The notes below the pieces were generated by a model, which saw only the letters and a program-made list of their open reading frames with translations, was not told the DNA's origin and ran no database searches. From the NCBI GenBank assembly GCA_034687125.1, contig JAQGBZ010000268.1, positions 23,515-87,514 on the forward strand: a stretch of 64,000 nucleotides of DNA. Reading direction: 5' to 3'. Numbering within the stretch: position 1 is the stretch's first letter; each line of letters opens with the position of its first letter. Shown in pieces: positions 24,777 to 38,100 of the stretch. This DNA comes from Neelides folsomi (taxonomy: Eukaryota > Arthropoda > Collembola > Neelipleona > Neelidae). The position numbers and the translations under genes are program-made.

Positions 24777-26143
24777 GTTTAATGAGTCACATTACACTCC
24801 TCGGTATGATTGAACTAATTGATTTCTTGAACTTTATTAATCAGAAAATATATTTTGCAATTTAGTAGTGAAGTAATGATACACTGTGCAAATTATAGTC
24901 ATATGAGTTTTCGCTCAAATGGTTTGGTCTAGCATGTATCATATGATTCATTTGATGATGAATTAAGCCAATTATATTTAATATCCAATGAAAGCTAAAT
25001 AGCTTATCTTATCATATATTGGATGATTAGCTAGAATTTAAGCTTTTAAAAGTCGCATATTCATTCATTGATATTAGTTTTTATTTAGGGCAGGGCTATT
25101 TTGATGAGAGAAAAACGAAATTTTTGCAGTCGACATTTATTTTTTCATATACACTTCTTATAATTTACACATTTAGTATTTTTTGTTTATCATAATACCT
25201 ATGTATTATATTTACATATGCCATTTAGGTATGTACCAACGTGTAACAAATAAGTTTGGTTACATTATTAATGATCCTCGAAAGGCTTATTAATGATGTT
25301 AATATAAGTGATGCATAAATAAGCAACTTTTAATGTCTGGAATTCTTTTCGAATGATATGATCCCCAAACTCCAAAGAAAATTCCAAACTGAATGAACTG
25401 TATTCGCTGTGCACAATCGGACTGATAAACATCATAATAATCATAACTGACTCATCGATTATACAAGGAAAAAAATATTTAAATGTATGTATAAATAATT
25501 TGTTTATGTATTTCAGCATTTGAATATATTGTATTCATTATTATTATTGATTAAACGGTAGATGAAATTTTAATTATTTAATATGGCTGACTAAACGTTA
25601 TAATTTTATAATAAACATGTTAACATGTACCATAAAAGTTGGGATTAGATTTGGAACGTTTAAATATGAACAATCTAAAACCTTTGATGTAATGATCTAA
25701 TGATAGTTAGGTGAAAGAATAGAATATTACCCAGTGTACCCCCTGGGAAAATATTTAGGAACTAATGACATTTTTACTGTGAAAAGATGGGGGTAGAGAT
25801 TGCTCATTAATGCTCCCAATCTCGGATTCGTATCATCAGTCATTGATCCCAGATGTTTTCGCTAAGATTTTTAACAAATCTTATATAATTAATTAAGATT
25901 TTGATTGTTAAACTTTTATTATCTACATTTATTTTAACATATTTGTGAAAATTTATTTGTGCAACTAAAAGATATTGTTGAAGAAGAAATGATCATCACG
26001 AAAAAAATAATTTTTTACACTAATTGTGGTTTTGGTTTTTATACGAGTGGTTAAATATTTGAGAATAAACATTTATAATAAAAATTTGACATAATTATAA
26101 AAATGATTTTTTTAAAATAAAGAAAACACTTTATTTTATGAAA
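24777..26143. other. Intergenic between arrestin-domain and CNGK genes
   Basis: AT-rich, with no confident gene. An 83-codon minus-strand frame at 25268-25519 has no recognisable motif and no splice partners, and I treat it as chance. A dispersed-repeat copy at 25739-25830 is annotated separately. Confidence 0.5.
25739..25830. repeat. Dispersed repeat, copy 1 (partner at 38604-38699)
   Basis: Starts CCCCCTGGGAAAATATTTAG and continues with a GATGG..GTAGAGATTG..TCATTAATGC pattern. The same order of words, in the same orientation, occurs at 38604-38699 (CCCCCTGTGAAAATATTTAG ... TTCATTAATGCCCC). The two copies lie just outside the two ends of the CNGK gene. Confidence 0.65.
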
Positions 26144-29100
26144 TTAAAACAGTGAACCATAATGACTTTTTCGGCTTCGAGCATTCCTTTTATGTTGATG
26201 TTTATTGATAAAATCAACATTTTTACTCGATTTGTTTGAGTATTTCTTTTTCTTTTTGTGTTTTTCTTCTACATCCATCTGTTTATTCTTTTTCTCAGTA
26301 TTCAAATTTTCCCTGTTCTGTCGTTCTTGTTCTCTTTGACGGCGATAGAGTGGCAAGTCCACATCATAGATATCCTTCTTTGGTCGATAAGGAAGGAAAA
26401 TAGTTCTTGAGTAATCAATAGAAGAATATTTGGATAAAATGTTGATCTGACAAAACATTTCAAATTCATCGTAATGCTCAAGCAAATCTTTCAGCTCGTT
26501 CTGGTTCAACATGAGGACTTCAACAAATGTCTCGGCCCGGAATGTTCTTGAATAAGGTTTGTCGTAGAAGAAAATTGAGCCGTAGCCGAAAGAGTCGCCG
26601 GGTTTCAACATCTTCTTGTGAAGCATCACTCCATCGACCATTGTGTAGCTGCAGATGTTTCCTTTGTACACAATGTACAGATTACTTCCCACTTCCCCAT
26701 GGTTCACAATGTTCACCCCGGGAAAGTAAATTTCATGACGGAGTTTTCCAGCAAGGTTCCGATAAAATGATTTATCTTCAGTTCCTTTGAACAATTTGAC
26801 CTAACAAAAAATGTCAATCACTACCTATATTTGTTATGATTTAAAATAATCTACTAAAGTAGTGATTTAATAGTAAGTAATTAACCTTTTCAATTGTTGA
26901 TCCAAATAACGCATGACGAACGGATATTTGAATCACGCGGGGAAGACATAGGAAAACCTGTTGATATTTTTTCCCTCTACTTTTTTTCCAAAAGTATATG
27001 AACCAAAATAAAACAAGTTCGTGACTTTTTCTGGAAACGCCGATATTTTGGAGATGAATCTTGAATAATAAAATATATAGTACTGGTCAGTTTACAAATT
27101 CCTGGCACACCGCGCCATAACATTTAAAAAGAAACAGCATTTTGGAATATTGAATTTCTAAATTACTCCAAGGATTTTTAAAACGTTTAATATAAATCAA
27201 ACGTACAAAATTCTGCTCCTATTTTAAAAGAGTTGGCGCGGTGTGCCAGGAATTTATAAACTTGCCAGTAAGTAAAAATGAAATAATTATTGGTATTAAA
27301 CAAAAATTACAATGCTTCTAATATAATTACAATTAACTGTTCCACTTGATAAAAGTATTCATTGTAGTATTTAGACAAAGAAGCAAATCCAGAGACGAAA
27401 TCCGACAGAATAATGGAGAGGATAAAAGCACCAAAGAAGATACAAACAATTGTTAATGCCATTTCACGTGTATTTACAGCATTCTGAATATAATGAAGAT
27501 TTTCATAAAATGATATAAATGAAATGTGTTAGCACGAAATAAATCTTATTTCAAATCATAATTTAGCATATAGGTAATTTTGATAAAAATTAGAAAATAA
27601 TTTAGTTTAAAATATCATTTACAATTTCTCCAAAACCAGTTGTGCTTATGGTTGTAATAACCCAATAGATTGCTCGAATATAAAATCTCCAATAAAACAT
27701 AAGTTCTCCATCCTTTTTGACACGATCTATATTTCCCATTCTCCCTATTTAAAATGATCAGGAAAACATTAAAATAAACATTTAATTAATGTGGTTGATT
27801 GATTAAAAAACCTCACAACAATTTCACAATGATTATCATATTTATTAAATAAAAATATTTAAAAACATACACTCGTGAGTCCATGTATCGTTAAGACATA
27901 AAATTTCTTCAGTGACATTTTCTATTTTTTTCCTTTTACAAGGAGCAATAATGAAATAGGAACAGGCAAGGATGTGAGCCAAGAGAAAAAACGTGGTAAT
28001 AGAAATTGTAAATTTTGATCGAAAGTTTGAAATATGAATGTCGTCTTTCTTTGAGAGTTTATCATTATAAAATCTCGCCTATAGAATATTTTTGGCATAA
28101 ATTATATTATGCAACATAAGATTAGGTTAGGTTAATATTTTGTACAAGAGGATTTACATAATTGATAAAAAATTTCAATACCTAAGCTATGTAGAGTACA
28201 TTTTGTAATTAACTCACCAATCGTAAAAATTTTAGTAAGAGAAAATATTTCACATGTGATTCAGCAATATTCCCAATTAAATTATTCAGTGCAATAAATT
28301 GTATTGGAATAATGGCCAAAAAGTCAAGAATAAAATAGGAGGTCAAGTATCTGTAATTACATATAATTCGATCCTTAATTTAGAAATAGAGTAGTAGACA
28401 TTTTAATATATAAATAAGTAATTACATTGATTAAAGTAATGAATTATTTTACTAACCTGATCACAATTTTTCTAAAATTCTTGCAATATTCGCCATCGGG
28501 TGTTTGATAAGCAGTTATAAATTGTAAAAGTAAATGGAGAAGAATAATAATTTCAAGAGAATTTGAAAAATAAGGAAAATTCTTTGAAAAGGGATTTTTA
28601 TATCCTTGAAAATTAAAGTCGCGAGAAAAAGTGACTATAAAAAATGCAATTGCGGGAGTAAAAAGGCAAAGCCAGACAACGATTGAATCCAGGATTTGAT
28701 AAAAAGTACAATTCGGATGAAGAAGAATTGAAAATTTGCTCCATGTTTTCCTTTCGTCATCAACAAGAGTTTCCCTTCTAGATTCTTTTCGAACTTTTAT
28801 TCCTTTCTTTCTGAAGAAATATCAAAATATTATAATATTTATTTAAGTAATAAATAGTAATAGCTTATGCAAATTTACATAGGGTAAATAAAATGTTATT
28901 ATAAGACATAATAAGAATATCATTTACCTGCATGCATAAGGATATAAATAATCTACCTAATATGTATTTGCAAATCAAAACTAAATATTACCTTTTCTTT
29001 GGTGGTTTTTTTCGAGCAAAATAAATGAATGGCAAGTTTTTGTCTTCGCTTCCAGTTCCAATAATATTTCTTAAAATCCAATTTCTGGACGATCCTGTCT

Positions 29101-32100
29101 TCTCTTGTGATGTTCTCAAAGATTCAATGTCTTTATCGTCCAATTCATCTTCGATATTGTCACTTCTACAATCAATGTAATGTCGAAGGCATTCTGTTCG
29201 TTTAATATTGTCAATGATTTTTGCCTCGTGATCTTCAAGAGAATAATTATTTTCTTGGTGCTGTAAATTTTCAGTTTAAAATTATCCCATGAACAAAATA
29301 AACAATTTAATCATAGATCTTTACTATATGATAATACTAGTTAAGTAACTTAATAATAAATTAACAAAGTATTAAATTGTAAATCATTAAAGCATTATAT
29401 CTTTTTCATGGAGAATTTTCCTTTGGAAAAGATCATTGCCCTTATCATCCAACTTGACTAGGAGATTTTTCTTGATGATTGGAAAACGTTCAAGAAGCGT
29501 GTCAAGGCTCTTTTTAGTTAAAAGTAAAAGTTCCACATTTGTAGATGCAATGGCATTGAACCCTCTTGGTTTTCCGGATATCAAAGTTGCTTCACCAAAT
29601 GATCTAGAAAATGAAAAGTTAAGAGTTAAAATCTAAATACCAAACCATTAATACTAGGTATTATGCTATTGATTTTTAGCTCTGAATTTTTAAGATGCAA
29701 ATTCAATTACTCTTTTCTCTTTAAGTTCACGACAAACTTAAGTTTTGAATCCATAATTGCAACGACTCCTCTAGAAATCACATACATTTCTCCCATTATA
29801 TCCCCATACCGGCAAATCCTTTCACCTCTCACAAAATGAAGTTTAATGAGCAAATAATTCAAAGTCCGTAGGATGTTATAAGAGAATTCTTTGAAAAGAG
29901 GAACCTGAAATAAAATTGATAATCAATGAATGATAATGATTTGATTTTATTATGAAGTGCATAAGATACATTATATCAGTAGCCGCTTTTTGATTGGTAA
30001 GAATAAATATGTATTACTTGACTTAAAATATCCCCTCTAATCGCTTTGTAAATTTCATTTTCAAGATTCGAATTCACTTCAGCAAAGAGTTCTGATGGTA
30101 ATAAACCTTTCGTTTCTTCCCACTCATTTGTCAAATAATCGTCAACTTGTCTAAACATTTTTATTGCACTTTTTAAAAAGGACTCACATACCATTGTTGA
30201 GGTTGGTAGTATAAAATTAATATATAGAATACTATTTAGCTTACGTTCTGATCTTATAGCTAACATTTTCAGATTTCAGAATGAGTTTCAATGTTGTGTA
30301 ATTCTCAACAAATCTTGCTCGAATTTCATCCGTGTCAACTTCAGCAGCCTTTAAAAATTTGATACAATAAAAAAGTATGATAAATTATAACTATTTATAC
30401 CTAAATGAACTATTTAATATTTAGATAAAATTTTTACTAACAGTTAAGTCAGCGATAATTAATCGGGTTATGATGAGTCCTAATAAATAATATAAAAATA
30501 TAAGTCAAGTAATTTTATGTATGGAATATAAAATTGCCACTTGATCAAATGAAATACATATAAAGAGACTAAAAGATCTTACCGAAGACCATCATGAAGA
30601 ATACTAAAACAATTTCTGTAGGGCCAAGGAAAAACATATCCCCAAATCCACTAAAAAAACGAATTTCGATTTTAAATTTCATAGTCGATACATATAGGCT
30701 AATTTATAATAATTTAAGTAATTGCATTAAAATACCTCACAAGGATGACTTGACTTGCATAATAATTTCCAGCAATCCAACGTTCACCATATCCTTTCAG
30801 CTCATTTACATCATCTAAAAAGTTTAATATTTGATTAAAATGTTCAATCAATCAATCAAATTACTTATTGTACATAGGTACATTTAGTTCCAATCCATGA
30901 ATTTGCTAAACAATAAGGAAGAAGCTGATCATCTCCAGCAGACCATTCAAAAGATGAAAAAGGACATGCATAATACATTGCAATAGCGGCCATGAAGGAA
31001 CAAAGGACAACAGTCAAAGAAGCGTAGAGGCAAAGTCTAAGAAATAATATTTTAATTATAGGAAATTCAAAAATATTACAATTTTTCAAAATTACAAAAT
31101 CATGCTTCTTGCAACAAATATATTGTGAATGATTCTAAACATGGTTGGAGTCCTTAAAATCAAAACAAGTCTGGTCCATTTGAGTTTTGTATGCCAATAT
31201 GTTCCGCGCCCATCACCAGTAAGATTTGTATATCCAGTGAGGAATAGAGATATTTCAGAATAAAAAATAATGAGAATTTCAAAGAAGAAAACTCCTTCAA
31301 ACATGTAATGAATTGCAGTTTTCACCGGATGAGAAATTTTTACTCCATCGGCTGTGTAATAAGCCCAATGAAACTTAAGGAATCTAAATTTGAATAAAAT
31401 AAAATTATTGATTCAATATATTATATAAAGATAAAAAATAATAGTAATAAGTTAAATAAGTTTTTTTAATTACATGTCCATCATGAGGAAAACGTCTAAA
31501 ATGAGCTGAACAACTTGAAAGGAGAAAAATCGAATGTTGTTGAAAGTTTCCATAAAAATGAGTAACAGGATAAGGATGCTCACACAACTCATTACACAAC
31601 TCCAAAGAGAGGCAAAATCTCCATCCGGATTAATTGACATGTTGAATAGGAAATATCTAATAGTAGAAATATTAATTAGAACGTGTTAATATTCATTAAG
31701 TCTTACTTAAATATTCTTGTCCATTTTGGCGCTTTATTCCAATCATCTGTAAATTCTTTGAATGAATATCTCATGATTGATTGATTCTTGTCTTTGGGGA
31801 AAAATTCAAAACTATCTATAACTCCAGAAGGAGGCCATCCTCCACGGGACGTTTTATCTTGATTTTTTGAGAGTTTTCTTTTTTCAGCGTAATCTTGGAT
31901 TTTATGTTCAATCTTATCGGCAATCCGATCCTTAATAACAACATTATAAATTAAGACTAATATATACAGATATTTAAATCATTAATATAAAAAATTATCT
32001 CGCATAATAATATATAATTAATAATTTTAATTCCATTGACTTAAAATATTTCATTACACGTTCCTTTCTGACAATGTCTTCGAAGATATCAAGATCCATT

Positions 32101-35100
32101 TCAAATTGAATCACATCATTAAAATCGTCAAAGTCAACAATGAAGAAAATGCAATGTGAAAGCGTTCGGACGAAACAAGGACTTGGCTCTCCAAATAGCA
32201 AATCACGAGATCCAAAGTGAGCATATTTCTCTAAAACTGATTTCCTCGTTTTCATATCTTTTCTCAGAAGCTTGAAAAATTAAAATAATTTGGATAAATA
32301 AAATGTGTGGTAAATAATTTTATTAATAAATTAATACCTCAACGGATCCTTGAACAATGATGTACATTTGTCGAGCGACATCCCCCCTTTTCACCACAAT
32401 CACTCCAGGTGATAACAAATACCGTTTTAAATGTTTCCCCAATCGGATTACTAATTTCGGATCCATTTTCTAATTATTAGATTCAGAAGATGAAAAGGGT
32501 GTTGAATTAATAAAATGTATTTGCCTACTAATCTCATTAAAATAAATTATTAGCAATATTACTGAAATAATTGGAACTCCGTCAAAAATTTTCCAAAATT
32601 CCGTATGAAGAGCATCTTCTTGGAAAACAGGCGGAGCATCAAACATTAAATGAGTTGTTCCTCTTGGTAAAGTCACATTTTTCCTTATCTGAGCTTGAAG
32701 ATGAAAAAATTCAATGACTTCGAATCTTAGAAGACGCGGCAAACCAGCAAACTTCATAAACTGTTTAATCTTTACTAATCGCTGTTGAAGTTCCAGCCTG
32801 AAAGTACAATTAAGTATTTGCCATGTATCATATCTATATAAATCAATTTAATGATAGATAATTAGGTAAGAAGTTTACTTATAATAAAGCTTACTTTTGT
32901 CGAACTTTGCAAGCTAAAGCTGAAGTGAGAATTGAAGTCACATATCCCATGTAAAAAAATACAATTAATTGTAAAACAATATTGACAGTCATTTCAACAT
33001 GACTTTGAGGGTGGAAATCTCCGAAACCAGTACTTGAAAGCGTTGCAGTTGCATAATGAATTGATATCAAATATGGCATGTTTTTTATAAGAGTTTGCAC
33101 AGAATAATACAATTGCCAATAAAGAGCGGTTTGAACCACATCGTGGTCTTTTACAAAGTTAACCTCATAAGTTCTAAGCCATATGTCTCGGTGGCATTCA
33201 TGCTTGTAAAAAAGTTTTCTATAACAAATAAAAATTAAAACATCGTGTGTATGAATTCAAGAATGAAATAATTTCAAAATACAGGTATATCATTGTATAA
33301 CATATTATATAAATAATAGAATATAACATTAATTAATTACCCGTCATTAACAAGTGGGCAGGCCAATTGGAATAATAAGCAAGCAACAACATGAATCACG
33401 ATTAAGAAAAATAACATTGTTTGCATTAGCCTTATAACAATGAGATGATGTGGAGCAGTGTTTTCCATGTACACAAAATATCTAAAAAGCTTTAAAAAAT
33501 TTTTGTTTATTATCGGATTCTAAAAGCAAAGAAATTATTTGACATTTCTGGTCGGGGTAACCATGTTGGGACAAAAAACGGGCACATGGGCTCTTGGGCC
33601 CGAAGTAGGTAAATGTGCCCACATAAGGGCGCATTGAACCCAAACAAGATTAAACTGTTTTAACTAATAATTAAATTTAAACGTGGCATTTTCTATGTTT
33701 CGACCATTTTGGTCTTACAAATTGAGGGAAATTACAAAAGGACTTGATTAGTTGTAAGCCACACCACCTTTGGTATACTCTATTTCAACCAACGTGTATT
33801 CAGATGAGCAAGGTTAGCTTAGGCTAGATAAGTGATATTGTTCAAGCTTATTGTTAATATTAAATGAATTTTAATGCTTTTTTCGATATTTTTAATGTGC
33901 CCTTATATGGGCCCTTTCTTGGCTCATTTTACCATTTTTCAAGGCACATGTGCCCGTTATAGGGTTCAATGTGCCCATTTTGGGTTTGTGTGCCCGATTT
34001 CTAACATGTGCCCCCTTATGTGGCACATTTTTAGGGTCCAATATGCCCTTTTTGGGGTTCAATGTGCCATATTTATGGCACATGTGCCTCTTTTTGGGTT
34101 CAATGTGCCCGTTTTTGGGCACATGTGCCCGGTTTTTGTCCCAACATGGTTACCCCAACCGACATTTCTTTATATCAATCATACTTTCCAGGTTTTAATT
34201 CCCCTCATGAAAATAGGAATCATTAAATAAGGACTTTTGGTTCGATAAGCAATGAAATAATCAAAAGGAATGATTGGGAGAATGTCAAGCCAAAACATAG
34301 CCCGAGAAGTAACAATCTTTATACCATCCCGAAATTTGAAGTAAATTCCTAATACAGAAAAGATAATGTAGAATAATATTTAGTTAAAAGAAGTTTTATA
34401 CATTTAAATAAAATTTACCGGTAAGGGGAAGTGTTGCATAGATTTCGACAAGTAGATCAATTGCGTAGATAATGTAGATAATGTTAATTATGAGAGGGGA
34501 TCTTTTGAAATCAAAATACAGACATGTGTAGTATAGATATCCATGATGATTTGTATTGAAAGCGAGACAGTAAGGTTCAAGTACAAATAAAAATACTGAA
34601 ATGAGGATAATCACCCGAGTCCAATAATACACAAAAGCATCTTGTGTTGCACAAATAGGAGGCATTTGGCAATTCACATAAGCCAATGAATGTTGCTGGA
34701 ATTTAAATTTTGAAACATTGTCATAAAATAAATATACAACTCTTTTAACAATGAAAATAATGAGATAATACAAAGTACTTATTCTCTAAATAAAGTTAAG
34801 GGTTATGGAATTACCTTTCGAATATTTGGAATTTTACATGGCATTTCAATGATTCCAACTTCCTTAAAATCCAACAGGACATCAGTTGAAGCGAGAGGAT
34901 TGCTGAACGTTCTATTCCTATTTTGATAAATATTTGTTTGTTTACAATTCAAAAGGATAAAATGATATGATTCAAAAGGATTCAATTACACATCTATAGA
35001 TAAATTTGGAATGTTAAAATAGGGAATTTACCATCTCATTTCCATAAAAAATCTAAATGACTTGAACATGGCTTGTTGAATTTGAGTAGTTGGTTCTTTT

Positions 35101-38100
35101 GCTTGAACCCAAAATATCGGATCTTTTCCAACCATCTCATAATAATCATACATTCCTTCCTTTCTCATCTAAATCAACAAATAAATGAAAAAATAACACC
35201 ATTAGACAAATGCATGTAACTTTAATATATTTAAATGTAATATAATAGTAGTAGAAAAATATAATACATTTTGTTTATACGACTAATAAAAGTTGTTTCT
35301 TACATTCACACGATAGCGGAATTGTTCAAGAACAGAAGGAAACGATCGGAAAACATTTAAGAAATCTTCTTTTTTAATCCTTAAAAATTGACAAGCAAGC
35401 TGAGTTTCAATATTAGTTGAATAAGGAATCGAGAACAAAAGATTTGTTTCTCCAAAAATGCATCCAGGACGAAGAATTGCCGCTATTTTGTTTTTGTTAA
35501 ACTTGGACCTCACAGCAACTTCACCTTGAATGAGATAAAACATTTGATCCGCGTAGTCTCCTTCTTGACACAATCTGTTAAGTGTAGTATAACTCTTTAG
35601 TACACAAAACAAAAAACAATTGAATAATTACATACTACCTGTATGTAATACTAAAGTACAACTAAAGTAGTATAATCAATTATTAAATGTATGTATGTAA
35701 TTCAATAACATAAATGATTTGGTTTACATGAAATCTTTTCCAAGAAGAATGACATCAGAAATTTGAGCCACTGCTCGAAGAAAAGTTTCTTCGAGCCCAC
35801 GAAACAAAGGCGCCACTTCAAACATTTCGAGACAAATATCATACTTGATATCTTCAAGAATCGACTTGGGTAAATTCGAGATAATCTGAACTTCGTATAC
35901 TCCTTGTCGATAATTCCATAAAAAGCGATAGTATTGGGCAACTTTCAATCGGAAAATGTTAATTGCTCCGATCTCTTGCTAAATAGAAAAAAATAATTAT
36001 GGCATTTTCAATATATTTCGTTTTATTCCATTTCATATAAAATGTTTAATACCAAATGTTCGTTAATGGCGTCAACTCTATGGTAAAGATCGTGACGTAT
36101 AACATCATATTGAAGAATAAAGTTAGTTAAATTAGATGAAAAATATCCCGATAGATAAATGGCTCCAACCAACATAGCCAAACTTGCGAAAACCATTTCG
36201 CCTTCGGTGACTGGAGTCATATCTCCATACCTAAATTAATTAAAAAATATATGATAATATAAAAATTGATATTCTTTATAATAAATGTATTGAATATATA
36301 AAATATAATTATATTTAATATGGGTTTAGTTTTAGTTAGATCGATTGATAAAATTAATATTGTTTATAAAATAATATTTGCAATGAAAGGCATTTCGTTA
36401 CCCAACAGTTGTTATTGTTGTAGTTGAATAGCTATAATTTATAAAGAAAACATATTTATGATAAAACTATTATATTGACTCGAATATAAGAGAAATGTCG
36501 AAAGATTAAAGTTAAAAAAATATTCTTAGAATATTACTATAATGCAAGGACATAAACTGATGAAGATTCTTGAGGATAATGTGGAAATTCACCAGCAGCG
36601 TGATAAAGCCAAGAGTCTCTAATATGCTTCATATGTTGTTGAAGCATTATATGATTGGGAGTCTGAAACAAAAGAGAAACAATTCATTTTATTAAGACAA
36701 TAATAATGTAAAAGAATAAAAAATTTATATTTATAAGATGAAAGAATAAGAAAACACAAGTTTACCAGAAATGTAAGACAAATGCAGATACATGCATACA
36801 CATGAACAAAAGTCATATAAATTATAGAAAAACTGAGAAGAAAAATTAGCTGACGATTCCCTTTCCGCTCTGTATTAAGATGTTCTGAAAATAATAAATT
36901 AAGGTTTATTTTGATTAATTATTTTTTTAATATTGAGAATATAATACATAGATATGAAAAGATACAATAATCTCGAAAGATTACCAAAAAAGAGTGCGAC
37001 TCGATAAAGAATGAATGGCTTGTTAATTAAATTGACGTAATTTGCAATTGATTCATTTTCAAATAACTTTTCAGTTAATATTAACCGGACGATGGCATCC
37101 AGCGGAATTAAAACGAAAACATCAAGGAAAAATTGATTAATTGGGTAATGTAACCAAAATATCAAATAATCGGCTTTGGTGAAATGTCTCCAGTACTCAA
37201 CACATAATCGAAAAAATATGTCGACAATATAAAGAATAATTGCAACAAGGCATGCAATTGAAAAAACGCGATTTAAATAATTTGAAAAAAATGCTTGATA
37301 AGTGATTAAAAAGATAATGGTTATGCTCAGAATGACGCTGAGAAATTCAAACAAAACTGCAATCTTATGAAAGACATGAACTTGTGTTGATACGACGTTG
37401 GGAGCAATATGATATTTTGGAACTTTCTTCATAATTGCCTTTCTTTTCCTGGCTACATTGAACATTAAATCTGGGTCTTCGCCTTCTTGGTTTCTAAAAA
37501 CAAAATCACCCTCGGTGAATACAGGAAGTAATTCACCTGATGACGTTGAGTGTTCAGATAATTGCTCATCTTCTTTCATCACTAAATTTTTAATTAAATT
37601 GTTAGAATATTTTATCAAGCTCCTTTGAGATATAAAGATTCAATGGCATCATCATGTAGTCAAACCTTCCATTATCTTAAGCTCAACAAGATCAATGGGT
37701 GCTGAATCTTCTTCTGTTTGAGTGGTCGTTTCGTTCTCCGTTTCTTCGGGAGTAGTACTCATAACTGAAGGATCGGTTTCTATTTCTATTCCAAGATCTG
37801 CCATGATCCCTCGATTTTTTCCAACATGAGCAGGAACGTTGGTGTAAAGTCTTGTAGCCGATTCATTAACTGGAAAGGAAAATGAATCATTTCTTCCGAA
37901 GTCAATGTCGTATCCTTCGTCATCCGTCTCCATGTCAGGATTCTCAGTCATAAAAAGAGTCTCAAGCTTGTTAGATTTGGTGTTCTTAAATAGATCGACT
38001 ATAAAAGGCTTTTTAATAATGTTCGACTTTTGATTCTTGGGTTCATTTGGAGGTTTTGTCAACTTTGGTGCCGTATTTGTTTTCTTCATCGAACTTTTTG

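Noticed and set aside
25268-25519. 83-codon minus-strand frame between the arrestin-domain and CNGK genes
   Set aside because: No motif, no splice partners and AT-rich codon use. It could be an exon of something unseen, but there is no support.
33874-34230. 118-codon plus-strand frame rich in Cys, Pro and Phe
   Set aside because: It is a product of the tandem GTGCC/GGCAC units inside the MITE at 33550-34160.
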